The notes below the pieces were generated by a model, which did not search any database, was not told the DNA's origin, and saw only the letters and a list, made by a program, of their open reading frames with translations. This document shows, one piece after another, positions 1 through 4,944 of a DNA stretch of 5,640 nt (the first letter of the stretch is position 1; each line of letters starts with the position of its first letter). Source of the stretch: Brevundimonas vancanneytii (GTDB lineage: Bacteria > Pseudomonadota > Alphaproteobacteria > Caulobacterales > Caulobacteraceae); assembly GCA_945874855.1 (NCBI GenBank), contig CAMCIP010000151.1, forward strand, positions 1 through 5,640, in the 5' to 3' direction. The position numbers were made by a program, and so were the translations under genes.

Positions 1-1
1 G

Positions 2-592
2 CTGCGCGGTCAGGCCATGCAGCGGGCCGTGCCCGTCGGGCGCGGGGCCATGGCCTCCCTGATCGGGCCGAAGACGGATCTGGCCCTGGCCGAGGCCGCC
101 GCGGCCGCGGGGGCCGAGGTCGGCGTCTGCGTCGTCGCCAATGACAATAACGCCGGCAATGTCGTCATTTCCGGCGACAAGGCCGCCGTCGACCGCGCCA
201 TCGAACGCGCCAAGGAACTGGGCGCCCGCGCCATCCCCCTGAACGTCTCGGCGCCCTTCCATTGCCCCCTGATGGCCCCCGCGGCCGAAGAGATGGCCGA
301 CGCCCTGGCCGGCGCCACCCTGCACGCTCCCGCCGTGCCGGTGGTCGCCAATGTCACTGCGCGGCCCGAGTCCGACCCGGAAGTCCTCCGCCGCCTCCTG
401 GTCGACCAGATCACCGGCCGCGTCCGCTGGCGCGAATCGATGGAGTGGATGGCCGGTGAAGGGGCCGCCGCCCGCTTCGTCGAGATCGGCGCGGGCAAGG
501 TCCTGTCCGGCATGGCCCGTCGCATCGCGCCGGACGGCGAAAGCCTGTCGCTGAACGCCCCCGAGGATCTGGAGGCCTTCGCCCGCCTCTGA
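2..592 (+). CDS. fabD: Malonyl-CoA:ACP transacylase FabD, C-terminal part (5' end outside window)
   Basis: FabD transfers malonyl from CoA to the phosphopantetheine thiol of ACP in the cytoplasm, supplying the extender unit for fatty-acid synthesis. The frame is open from base 2 (reading LRGQAMQRAVPVG) to TGA at 590-592, so about 196 C-terminal residues of a roughly 310-residue family are present. Seen here: the MQRAVPVG..AMASLIG segment that follows the nucleophile region, NNAGNVVISGD, then NVSAPFHCPLM, whose His (codon 260-262) corresponds to the catalytic His of the Ser-His pair. The C-terminal FVEIGAGKVLSGMARRI block is also present. The nucleophilic Ser of GHSLGE lies left of the window. 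The ATG at 17 is an internal Met, because the family motif continues upstream of it. The genes downstream (fabG, acpP, fabF) confirm the assignment. No frameshift or missing motif is visible in the portion present. Confidence 0.96.
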   Translation: MRGQAMQRAVPVGRGAMASLIGPKTDLALAEAAAAAGAEVGVCVVANDNNAGNVVISGDKAAVDRAIERAKELGARAIPLNVSAPFHCPLMAPAAEEMADALAGATLHAPAVPVVANVTARPESDPEVLRRLLVDQITGRVRWRESMEWMAGEGAAARFVEIGAGKVLSGMARRIAPDGESLSLNAPEDLEAFARL

Positions 593-651
593 CCCCTCTG
601 GTCGTGCGCCTTTTGTCCCCGCTGATTTCAAGTACCGGGAGTAGAACCTCC

Positions 652-984
652 ATGAGCCGTCGCCTCACCGCCTACTCTGCCGCCTCGACCTGGGGATGGG
701 CCCGGTGGCCCATCTTCGGCGGAATCGTCGGCGCGGCCATCTGGGTCGGGTCCTTTCTGCATGAGGATCAGCCCCTGTTGTACGGGCTGGATGCGGGCGT
801 CGGCCTGTTGATTGCCGGGGCCCTCGCCGCCGCCTATCCGCGTTGCCCCCGCTGCAGCCAGCACCTGTTCGCCCCCACGCCCGACGGCGGCCGCCGCCTG
901 CTCCGCCCGCGCCAGCGTTGCGGCAAGTGCAATCTGGACCTGACCCGCTATTCTCCGGCCGATCCGCGCGCGAAGAAGGAGTGA
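652..984 (+). CDS. Small two-helix membrane protein with C-terminal zinc-ribbon-like motif (unknown function)
   Basis: I do not recognise this 110-aa protein as a named family. Two hydrophobic segments (about residues 19-36 and 42-62, the second starting PLLYGLDAGVGLL) predict a membrane hairpin joined by a short acidic loop (HEDQP). The tail carries CPRC (Cys65, Cys68) and CGKC (Cys90, Cys93), a CX2C-X21-CX2C pattern typical of a structural zinc ribbon, with an Arg-rich linker and a charged KKE end. The ATG at 652 is preferred over an in-frame GTG at 604: GGGAG at 637-641 sits 10 nt before it, and the extra 16 residues look like non-coding sequence. It lies 59 nt after fabD and 63 nt before fabG in the same direction, so co-transcription is likely. 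A role in envelope or lipid metabolism would be inference from position only. Confidence 0.8.
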   Translation: MSRRLTAYSAASTWGWARWPIFGGIVGAAIWVGSFLHEDQPLLYGLDAGVGLLIAGALAAAYPRCPRCSQHLFAPTPDGGRRLLRPRQRCGKCNLDLTRYSPADPRAKKE

Positions 985-992
985 TCTCCGGC

Positions 993-1020
993 TTGGCCTG
1001 CGTCGCCTCCCGGCGTTAAG
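993..1020 (+). promoter_or_regulatory. Weak candidate promoter upstream of fabG
   Basis: In the 63-nt gap before fabG, TTGGCC (993-998) and GTTAAG (1015-1020) are spaced 16 nt apart, loosely resembling a housekeeping -35/-10 pair. The -10 is a poor match to the alphaproteobacterial GCTANA-type element. Similar matches arise by chance, so this is only a candidate for an internal start that would transcribe fabG and the small gene after it. Confidence 0.18.
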
Positions 1021-1047
1021 GACGGGCGATCAATCGCGGAGACCTTC

Positions 1048-1788
1048 ATGTTCGACCTCACCGGCAAGACCGCCCTCGTGACCGGGGCCACCGGCGGCAT
1101 CGGCGGGGCCGTCGCCCGCGCCCTGCACGCCCAGGGGGCCGCCGTCGTCCTGTCGGGCACGCGCGAGGCGGTGCTGACCGATCTGGCGAAAGACCTCGGC
1201 GACCGCGCCTTCGTCGCCGCCGCCAACCTGTCCGACCCCGACTCGGTCGACGGTCTGGTCGGCCGGGCCGAGGAGGCGGCCGGTGCCCCGCTGGACATCC
1301 TGGTCGCCAACGCCGGCATCACGAAGGACGGCCTGCTGATGCGGATGAAGGACGAGGACTTCCAGTCCGTCCTGACCATCAATCTCGAAAGCTATTTCCG
1401 CCTGTCGCGCGCCGCCATGAAGGGCATGATGAAGCGCCGCGCCGGCCGCATCATCGGCGTCACCTCGGTGGTCGGCGTCACCGGCAACCCCGGCCAGACC
1501 AACTATGCCGCCTCCAAGGCCGGCATGATCGGCTTCTCCAAGTCGCTGGCGCAGGAGGTCGGCAGCCGCGGCATCACGGTGAACTGCATTGCCCCGGGCT
1601 TCATCGCCTCGCCCATGACGGACGTCCTGAACGAGGCGCAGCGTGAGACCATCCTGAAGAACATCCCCGCCGGACGTCTCGGCACGGGCGACGAGATCGC
1701 CGCCGCCGCCGTCTTCCTCGCCTCCGACGAAGCCGCCTATGTGACGGGCCAGACCCTGCACGTGAACGGCGGCATGGCGATGATCTGA
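1048..1788 (+). CDS. fabG: 3-oxoacyl-[acyl-carrier-protein] reductase FabG
   Basis: This cytosolic NADPH-dependent enzyme reduces 3-oxoacyl-ACP to (R)-3-hydroxyacyl-ACP, the first reduction of each elongation cycle. At 246 aa it has the standard length of a classical short-chain dehydrogenase/reductase. Visible motifs are the Rossmann TGATGGIG at residues 12-19, GTR at 37-39 (the position that usually selects NADP over NAD), NAGIT at 88-92, Asn112, Ser140, and YAASK with Tyr153 and Lys157 completing the Asn-Ser-Tyr-Lys tetrad. PGFIASPMT at 183-191 precedes the substrate loop, and the end VTGQTLHVNGGMAMI is the typical FabG C-terminus. The ATG follows GGAG at 1038-1041 with 6 nt spacing. Many SDRs look alike, but length, the C-terminus and the fabD/acpP/fabF context make FabG secure. 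Its TGA overlaps the ATG of the next gene. Confidence 0.97.
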   Translation: MFDLTGKTALVTGATGGIGGAVARALHAQGAAVVLSGTREAVLTDLAKDLGDRAFVAAANLSDPDSVDGLVGRAEEAAGAPLDILVANAGITKDGLLMRMKDEDFQSVLTINLESYFRLSRAAMKGMMKRRAGRIIGVTSVVGVTGNPGQTNYAASKAGMIGFSKSLAQEVGSRGITVNCIAPGFIASPMTDVLNEAQRETILKNIPAGRLGTGDEIAAAAVFLASDEAAYVTGQTLHVNGGMAMI

Positions 1789-1982
1789 TGATCCGTGCCC
1801 TGCGTGTGCTGGCGGCGATCCTCGGCGGGCCGATGCTGCTGATCGGCCTGATCTGGATCCTGCAGGGACTGAACCTCCTGCCGGGCAGCTTCATGACCGG
1901 CCAGATCATCTGGACCATCTACGGCACGCCCCTGGCGCTCGGGGGCGCGGCCCTCGTCTGGTGGGTCAGCCGTCGCGCCTGA
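1788..1982 (+). CDS. Small two-helix membrane protein, translationally coupled to fabG (unknown function)
   Basis: A 64-aa hydrophobic protein starting in the TGATG overlap with the fabG stop, so translation is probably coupled; no strong Shine-Dalgarno is visible of its own. Two transmembrane helices are apparent (about residues 7-28 and 40-60), with a short basic N-terminus (MIRALR) and a basic end (SRRA). Between them is the motif WILQGLNLLPGSFMTGQ (residues 23-39). From memory this resembles short conserved hypothetical membrane proteins in other alphaproteobacteria and actinobacteria, which share an LQG...PGSFMTG-like pattern; I could not check this. The recognisable motif, clean overlap and codon use like its neighbours argue that it is a real gene. 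No function is assigned. Confidence 0.8.
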   Translation: MIRALRVLAAILGGPMLLIGLIWILQGLNLLPGSFMTGQIIWTIYGTPLALGGAALVWWVSRRA

Positions 1983-2010
1983 GGGCGGCCACGGAGCTTG
2001 CGACGGGCTA

Positions 2011-2038
2011 TTTCCCCCGGACGCGGCTGTGCTAAAGC
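2011..2038 (+). promoter_or_regulatory. Candidate promoter for acpP (GCTAAAGC -10-like element)
   Basis: GCTAAAGC at 2031-2038 matches 7 of 8 positions of the Caulobacter-type -10 element as I recall it (GCTANAWC). A weak -35-like TTTCCCC lies at 2011-2017, 13 nt upstream, within the usual 10-14 nt spacing of that class. If real, it would give acpP its own transcript with a leader of about 105-110 nt. The -35 match is poor, and the -10 also lies inside a small dyad (2022-2042). Confidence 0.3.
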
Positions 2039-2131
2039 CGTGGGCAGGCGACGGTCTGAGTCCCCCGTCGGACTTGCGCCATCGTCGCCGTCGTGAGACG
2101 GCAGGCCCGGAAGACCATGCCGCGTCGCGGC
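2022..2131 (+). other. Structured leader candidate upstream of acpP: series of short hairpins
   Basis: Four dyads occur in the 170-nt gap before acpP. (a) 2022-2042 has a core CGGCT/AGCCG (2024-2028 with 2036-2040) around GCTAA. (b) CGACGG (2049-2054) pairs with CCGTCG (2065-2070) over a 10-nt loop. (c) GCCGTC (2087-2092) pairs with GACGGC (2097-2102) over GTGA, which reads as a GNRA tetraloop in RNA. (d) GCCGCGTCGCGGC (2119-2131) is a perfect 13-nt palindrome with a central T, just upstream of the purine-rich ribosome-binding region. Short stems are frequent in GC-rich DNA, so function is not proven. They could stabilise or regulate the mRNA, and dyad (d) could instead be a protein operator. 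Confidence 0.35.
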
Positions 2132-2152
2132 GCTAGAGAGACAGAGACCCCC

Positions 2153-2392
2153 ATGTCCGACACCCTGGAACGCGTCCGCAAGATCGTGATCGACCACCTG
2201 GACGCCGACCCCGACAAGGTCACCGAAAAGGCCTCCTTCATCGACGACCTGGGCGCCGACTCGCTCGACAACGTCGAGCTGGTCATGGCCTTCGAAGAGG
2301 CCTTCGACATCGAGATCCCCGATGACGCCGCCGAGCACATCCAGACCGTCGGCGACGCGGTCAAGTTCATCGACGAGAAGCTGGCGGGCTGA
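2153..2392 (+). CDS. acpP: Acyl carrier protein AcpP
   Basis: AcpP carries the growing acyl chain as a thioester on 4'-phosphopantetheine and shuttles it between the cytosolic fatty-acid enzymes and acyltransferases. The 79-aa product is highly acidic, as expected. DDLGADSLDNVEL spans residues 31-43, with Ser37 (codon 2261-2263) as the phosphopantetheine attachment site. The recognition helix with Glu42, Met45, Glu48 and Glu49 follows, then EIPDDAAEHIQTVGDAV. The start at 2153 gives the canonical N-terminus MSDTLERVRKIV. An in-frame GTG at 2093 would add 20 basic residues (MRRQARKT...) foreign to ACPs. The ribosome-binding region is a purine run (AGAGAGACAGAGA, 2135-2147) rather than a classic GGAG. 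The gene stands apart from its neighbours by 170 nt before and 124 nt after, with hairpins in both gaps, so separate high-level expression is likely. Confidence 0.98.
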   Translation: MSDTLERVRKIVIDHLDADPDKVTEKASFIDDLGADSLDNVELVMAFEEAFDIEIPDDAAEHIQTVGDAVKFIDEKLAG

Positions 2393-2415
2393 TCGCCGCC
2401 CGTCCCTGACGGCGT

Positions 2416-2468
2416 GATGGCCGCCGCGGTCCGCCCCAGCCGGGCGGGTCCGGCGGCCATCCGCGTTT
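2416..2468 (+). terminator. Long hairpin after acpP: intrinsic-terminator-like or 3'-end/attenuator structure
   Basis: The arms GATGGCCGCC (2416-2425) and GGCGGCCATC (2452-2461) are a perfect 10-bp inverted repeat. Pairing continues through G2426-C2451, a single bulged C2427, G2428-C2450, two G-U pairs (2429-2449, 2430-2448), then CCGCCC (2431-2436) with GGGCGG (2442-2447). The loop is 5 nt, at 2437-2441. About 20 bp form with one bulge, far stronger than the leader dyads. CCGCGTTT follows, so the U tract is short (TTT at 2466-2468) and termination may be partial. It starts 24 nt after the acpP stop and ends about 55 nt before fabF. It may yield abundant short acpP mRNA with read-through into fabF, or protect the acpP 3' end. 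Confidence 0.65.
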
Positions 2469-2516
2469 GAGAGCCCGCCCGTCAAAGCCCCATCCGCCAC
2501 AGCCAGGAGTTGGCGC

Positions 2517-3794
2517 ATGCGCCGTGTCGTCGTCACCGGATTGGGTCTCGTCACCCCGCTGGGTACGGGCGTGGCGCAGAGCTGGCGCGGCATCCTCGAG
2601 GGCCGCTCGGGTATCGGGCCGATCACCGGCTTCGACACCGAGGGCTATGGCTGCACCATCGCCGGCGAAGTGCCCTGGACCACCGGCCGGGGCGGGGGCA
2701 CGCCCGGGATGCCCGGCGCCTTCGACCCCGACGCCATCATGTCGGCCAAGGATCGCAAGCGGGTCGACGACTTCATCCTCTACGGCATCGCCGCAGCCGA
2801 CGAGGCCCTGGCCGACGCCGGCTGGAAGCCCGAAACGGCGCACGATCAGGAGCGCACCGGCGTCATGGTCGGCTCCGGCATCGGCGGCCTCGGTCCCATC
2901 GCCGACACCTCCATCGTCCTGCATGAGCAGGGCCCGCGCCGGGTCAGCCCCTTCTTCATCCCCTCCGCCCTGATCAACCTCGTCGCCGGCCAGATCTCGA
3001 TCCGGCACGGGCTGAAGGGCCCCAACCATTCGGTGGTCACCGCCTGCGCCACGGGGGCGCATGCCATCGGCGACGCCGCGCGGATGATCGCCTTCGACGA
3101 CGCCGACGTCATGGTCGCGGGCGGGGCCGAAAGCTCCATCATCCCGATCGGCATCGCCGGCTTCCTGGCCTGCAAGGCCCTGTGCACGGCCTACAATGAC
3201 ACCCCGGAAAAGGCCTCGCGGCCTTGGGACCGGGGCCACGCCGGCTTCGTCATGGGCGAGGGTGCGGGCATCGTGGTGCTGGAGGAATATGAGCACGCCA
3301 GGGCTCGCGGGGCCCGCATCTATGCCGAGGTCGTCGGCTACGGCATGAGCGGCGACGCCTTCCACATCACCGCCCCGTCCGAAGACGGCGACGGCGCCTG
3401 GCGGGCCATGAGGGCGGCGGCCAGGCGGGGCGGGATCGACCCGGCCGAGGTCGACTACGTCAACGCCCACGGCACCTCCACCATGGCCGACTGGATCGAG
3501 CTGAGGGCCATCGAACGCTTTCTCGGGGAAGGTGCCGTGGCCGCCGTCTCCTCGACCAAGTCCATGACCGGCCACCTGCTGGGCGCAGCCGGGGCGATCG
3601 AGGCGGTGTTCACCGTTCTGGCCATCCGCGACCAGATCGCGCCGCCGACCATCAATCTGGACGATCCCGAGGAAGAGACCCGTCTCGATCTCGTGCCCCA
3701 CAAGGCCAGGCCGATGAAGATCGACGTGGCCATGTCCAACTCCTTCGGCTTCGGCGGCACCAACGCTGCCCTGATCTTCCGCAAGGTGGCCTGA
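2517..3794 (+). CDS. fabF: 3-oxoacyl-[acyl-carrier-protein] synthase II FabF
   Basis: FabF (KAS II) carries out decarboxylative condensation of acyl-ACP with malonyl-ACP, the elongation step, in the cytosol. The 425-aa product starts with the canonical MRRVVVTGLGLVTPLG and covers the whole thiolase-fold family. Catalytic residues are visible: nucleophile Cys177 in TACATGAHAIG (codon 3045-3047), His318 in NAHGTST (codon 3468-3470), and Lys348 and His353 in SSTKSMTGHLLGAAGA. GFVMGEGAGIVVLEE (243-257) and NSFGFGGTNAALIF near the C-terminus are also present. The ATG is preceded by AGGAG (2505-2509), 7 nt upstream. A Gly-rich insertion at residues 54-68 and the HGTSTMAD loop (E. coli-type enzymes have HGTSTPLGD, one residue longer) look to me like alphaproteobacterial features rather than damage. 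FabF is preferred over FabB by motifs and by the acpP neighbour. The stop is 1 nt before the mltG ATG. Confidence 0.97.
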   Translation: MRRVVVTGLGLVTPLGTGVAQSWRGILEGRSGIGPITGFDTEGYGCTIAGEVPWTTGRGGGTPGMPGAFDPDAIMSAKDRKRVDDFILYGIAAADEALADAGWKPETAHDQERTGVMVGSGIGGLGPIADTSIVLHEQGPRRVSPFFIPSALINLVAGQISIRHGLKGPNHSVVTACATGAHAIGDAARMIAFDDADVMVAGGAESSIIPIGIAGFLACKALCTAYNDTPEKASRPWDRGHAGFVMGEGAGIVVLEEYEHARARGARIYAEVVGYGMSGDAFHITAPSEDGDGAWRAMRAAARRGGIDPAEVDYVNAHGTSTMADWIELRAIERFLGEGAVAAVSSTKSMTGHLLGAAGAIEAVFTVLAIRDQIAPPTINLDDPEEETRLDLVPHKARPMKIDVAMSNSFGFGGTNAALIFRKVA

Positions 3795-3795
3795 C

Positions 3796-4944
3796 ATGCT
3801 CTTCGGTCGAGGCGGAAACGGCGCGCCCTCTGCGGCCCGGACGCCTCTGGCGGTCGCCCTGCTGGCCGCCTCGGCCACCTTCAGCGTCTTCCTGATCGCC
3901 GTCCTGATCGCGGGCTGGAGCATCTTCTATGCGCCCGGCCCCTCGGCTCGCTCCGGTGACCAGACCATCGTCACCCTGCCCAGCGGCGCGGGCGTCTCGG
4001 CCATCGCCCAGCAGCTGAAGCAGGCGGGTGTGATCCGCTCGACCGACATGTTCAAGGCCGCCGTCACCCTGACCGGCGCCGACCGCCGCCTGCGCGCCGG
4101 CGAGTATGAGGTGCCCTCGGGCGCCTCGCTCCGCACGGTGGTCAGCCTGCTGGTTTCCGGTCGCGTCGTGCGCCACTTCGTGACCCTGCCCGAGGGCTGG
4201 TCGTCGGCCCAGGCGGTCGACATCCTGATAAAGAACCCCATCCTGACGGGCGAGGTCGAGGTCCCGCCCGAAGGCAGTCTCTGGCCCGAGACCTATGAGG
4301 TGACCCGGGGCGAATCCCGCGCCGCCGTGATCCGCCGCATGCGGCTGGCACATGATCGCAACCTGGCCGAACTGTGGGCCCAGCGCGGCCCCTCGACGGT
4401 CGTGTCCACGCCGGAGGAGGCCGTGATCCTCGCCTCCATCGTGGAGAAGGAGACCGCCGTCGCCGCCGAGCGTCCGCGCGTCGCCGCGGTCTTCTCAAAC
4501 CGCCTGCGCATCGGCATGCGGCTGGAGAGCGATCCCACCATCGTCTACGGCATCACCCAGGGGCGTCCCCTGGGGCGAGGCCTGCGCCGGTCGGAGATCG
4601 ACGCCACCACCCGCTGGAACACCTATCGCATCGACGGCCTGCCGCCGACGCCCATCGCCAACCCGGGCCGAGAGGCGATCCGCGCCGTGCTGAACCCTCC
4701 GGTGACCCAGGACCTGTTCTTCGTCGCCGACGGCACCGGCGGTCATGCCTTCGCCGCCACCTACGACCAGCATCTGGCCAACGTGGCCCGCTGGCGCGAG
4801 ATCGAGCGCCGCCGCGCCGGCCTGCCGCCCGAGCCCGTCGCCCCCGTGGTGGTCGATCCCGCCGGGGCCGCTCCAACCGGAGAAATGGCGCCCGACGCCG
4901 GAGCCGAGGTCACCGTCCTGGCACCCGGCGCGGCGCCCCGATGA
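3796..4944 (+). CDS. mltG: Endolytic murein transglycosylase MltG (YceG family)
   Basis: MltG is an inner-membrane enzyme that cleaves within nascent glycan strands in the periplasm, leaving 1,6-anhydro ends and helping set strand length. The 382-aa protein has a short basic N-terminus, one transmembrane anchor (about residues 18-45), then a LysM-like region (VTLPSGAGVSAIAQQLKQAGVI, and RLRAGEYEVPSGAS at 98-111). The catalytic YceG domain follows: SLWPETYEV (161-169), ILASIVEKET (211-220) with Glu217 aligning with the catalytic Glu, FSNRLRIGMRLESDPTIVYG (233-252), and the WNTY..DGLPPTPIANPG block. The last 40 or so residues are a Pro/Ala/Val-rich tail beyond the conserved domain. The start lies 1 nt after the fabF stop, with AAGGTGG (3783-3789) in the fabF end as ribosome-binding site. 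fabF and mltG are also near each other in E. coli, where pabC separates them; here pabC is absent. The stop overlaps yicC as ATGA. Confidence 0.95.
   Translation: MLFGRGGNGAPSAARTPLAVALLAASATFSVFLIAVLIAGWSIFYAPGPSARSGDQTIVTLPSGAGVSAIAQQLKQAGVIRSTDMFKAAVTLTGADRRLRAGEYEVPSGASLRTVVSLLVSGRVVRHFVTLPEGWSSAQAVDILIKNPILTGEVEVPPEGSLWPETYEVTRGESRAAVIRRMRLAHDRNLAELWAQRGPSTVVSTPEEAVILASIVEKETAVAAERPRVAAVFSNRLRIGMRLESDPTIVYGITQGRPLGRGLRRSEIDATTRWNTYRIDGLPPTPIANPGREAIRAVLNPPVTQDLFFVADGTGGHAFAATYDQHLANVARWREIERRRAGLPPEPVAPVVVDPAGAAPTGEMAPDAGAEVTVLAPGAAPR

Noticed and set aside
604..651. Upstream GTG start for the zinc-ribbon membrane protein
   Set aside because: The ATG at 652 has GGGAG at a suitable distance, while the extra 16 residues show no features and no ribosome-binding site precedes the GTG.
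593..651. Terminator or promoter between fabD and the zinc-ribbon gene
   Set aside because: The TTTT at 611-614 has no convincing stem before it, and TTGTCC at 613-618 has no matching -10, so nothing can be supported beyond the ribosome-binding site.
1016..1019. TTAA as a CtrA half-site before fabG
   Set aside because: No second TTAA lies 7 nt away on either side, so the TTAA-N7-TTAA pattern is not met.
1030..1761. 243-codon minus-strand frame opposite fabG
   Set aside because: The composition (GGGDL, DDAAG and similar repeats) reflects reverse-reading of fabG codons. There is no motif, and it covers a well-supported gene.
2132..2139. GCTAGAGA as a second -10 element for acpP
   Set aside because: It fits GCTANA but has no -35-like sequence 10-14 nt upstream, lies about 15 nt from the ATG, and is better explained as part of the purine-rich ribosome-binding region.
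2093..2152. In-frame GTG that would extend AcpP by 20 residues
   Set aside because: The added residues are strongly basic and unlike any ACP N-terminus; the ATG at 2153 gives the conserved MSDT start. The GTG lies in the loop of a leader hairpin.
2367..3923. 518-codon open frame on the minus strand opposite fabF
   Set aside because: It is the shadow of fabF: Gly/Asp/His/Val-rich low-complexity translation with no recognisable domain, spanning intergenic sequence and the start of mltG. Long antisense frames are common in such GC-rich genes.
3652..4353. 233-codon minus-strand frame across the fabF-mltG junction
   Set aside because: It overlaps two confident genes on the other strand and has a biased translation typical of a shadow frame.
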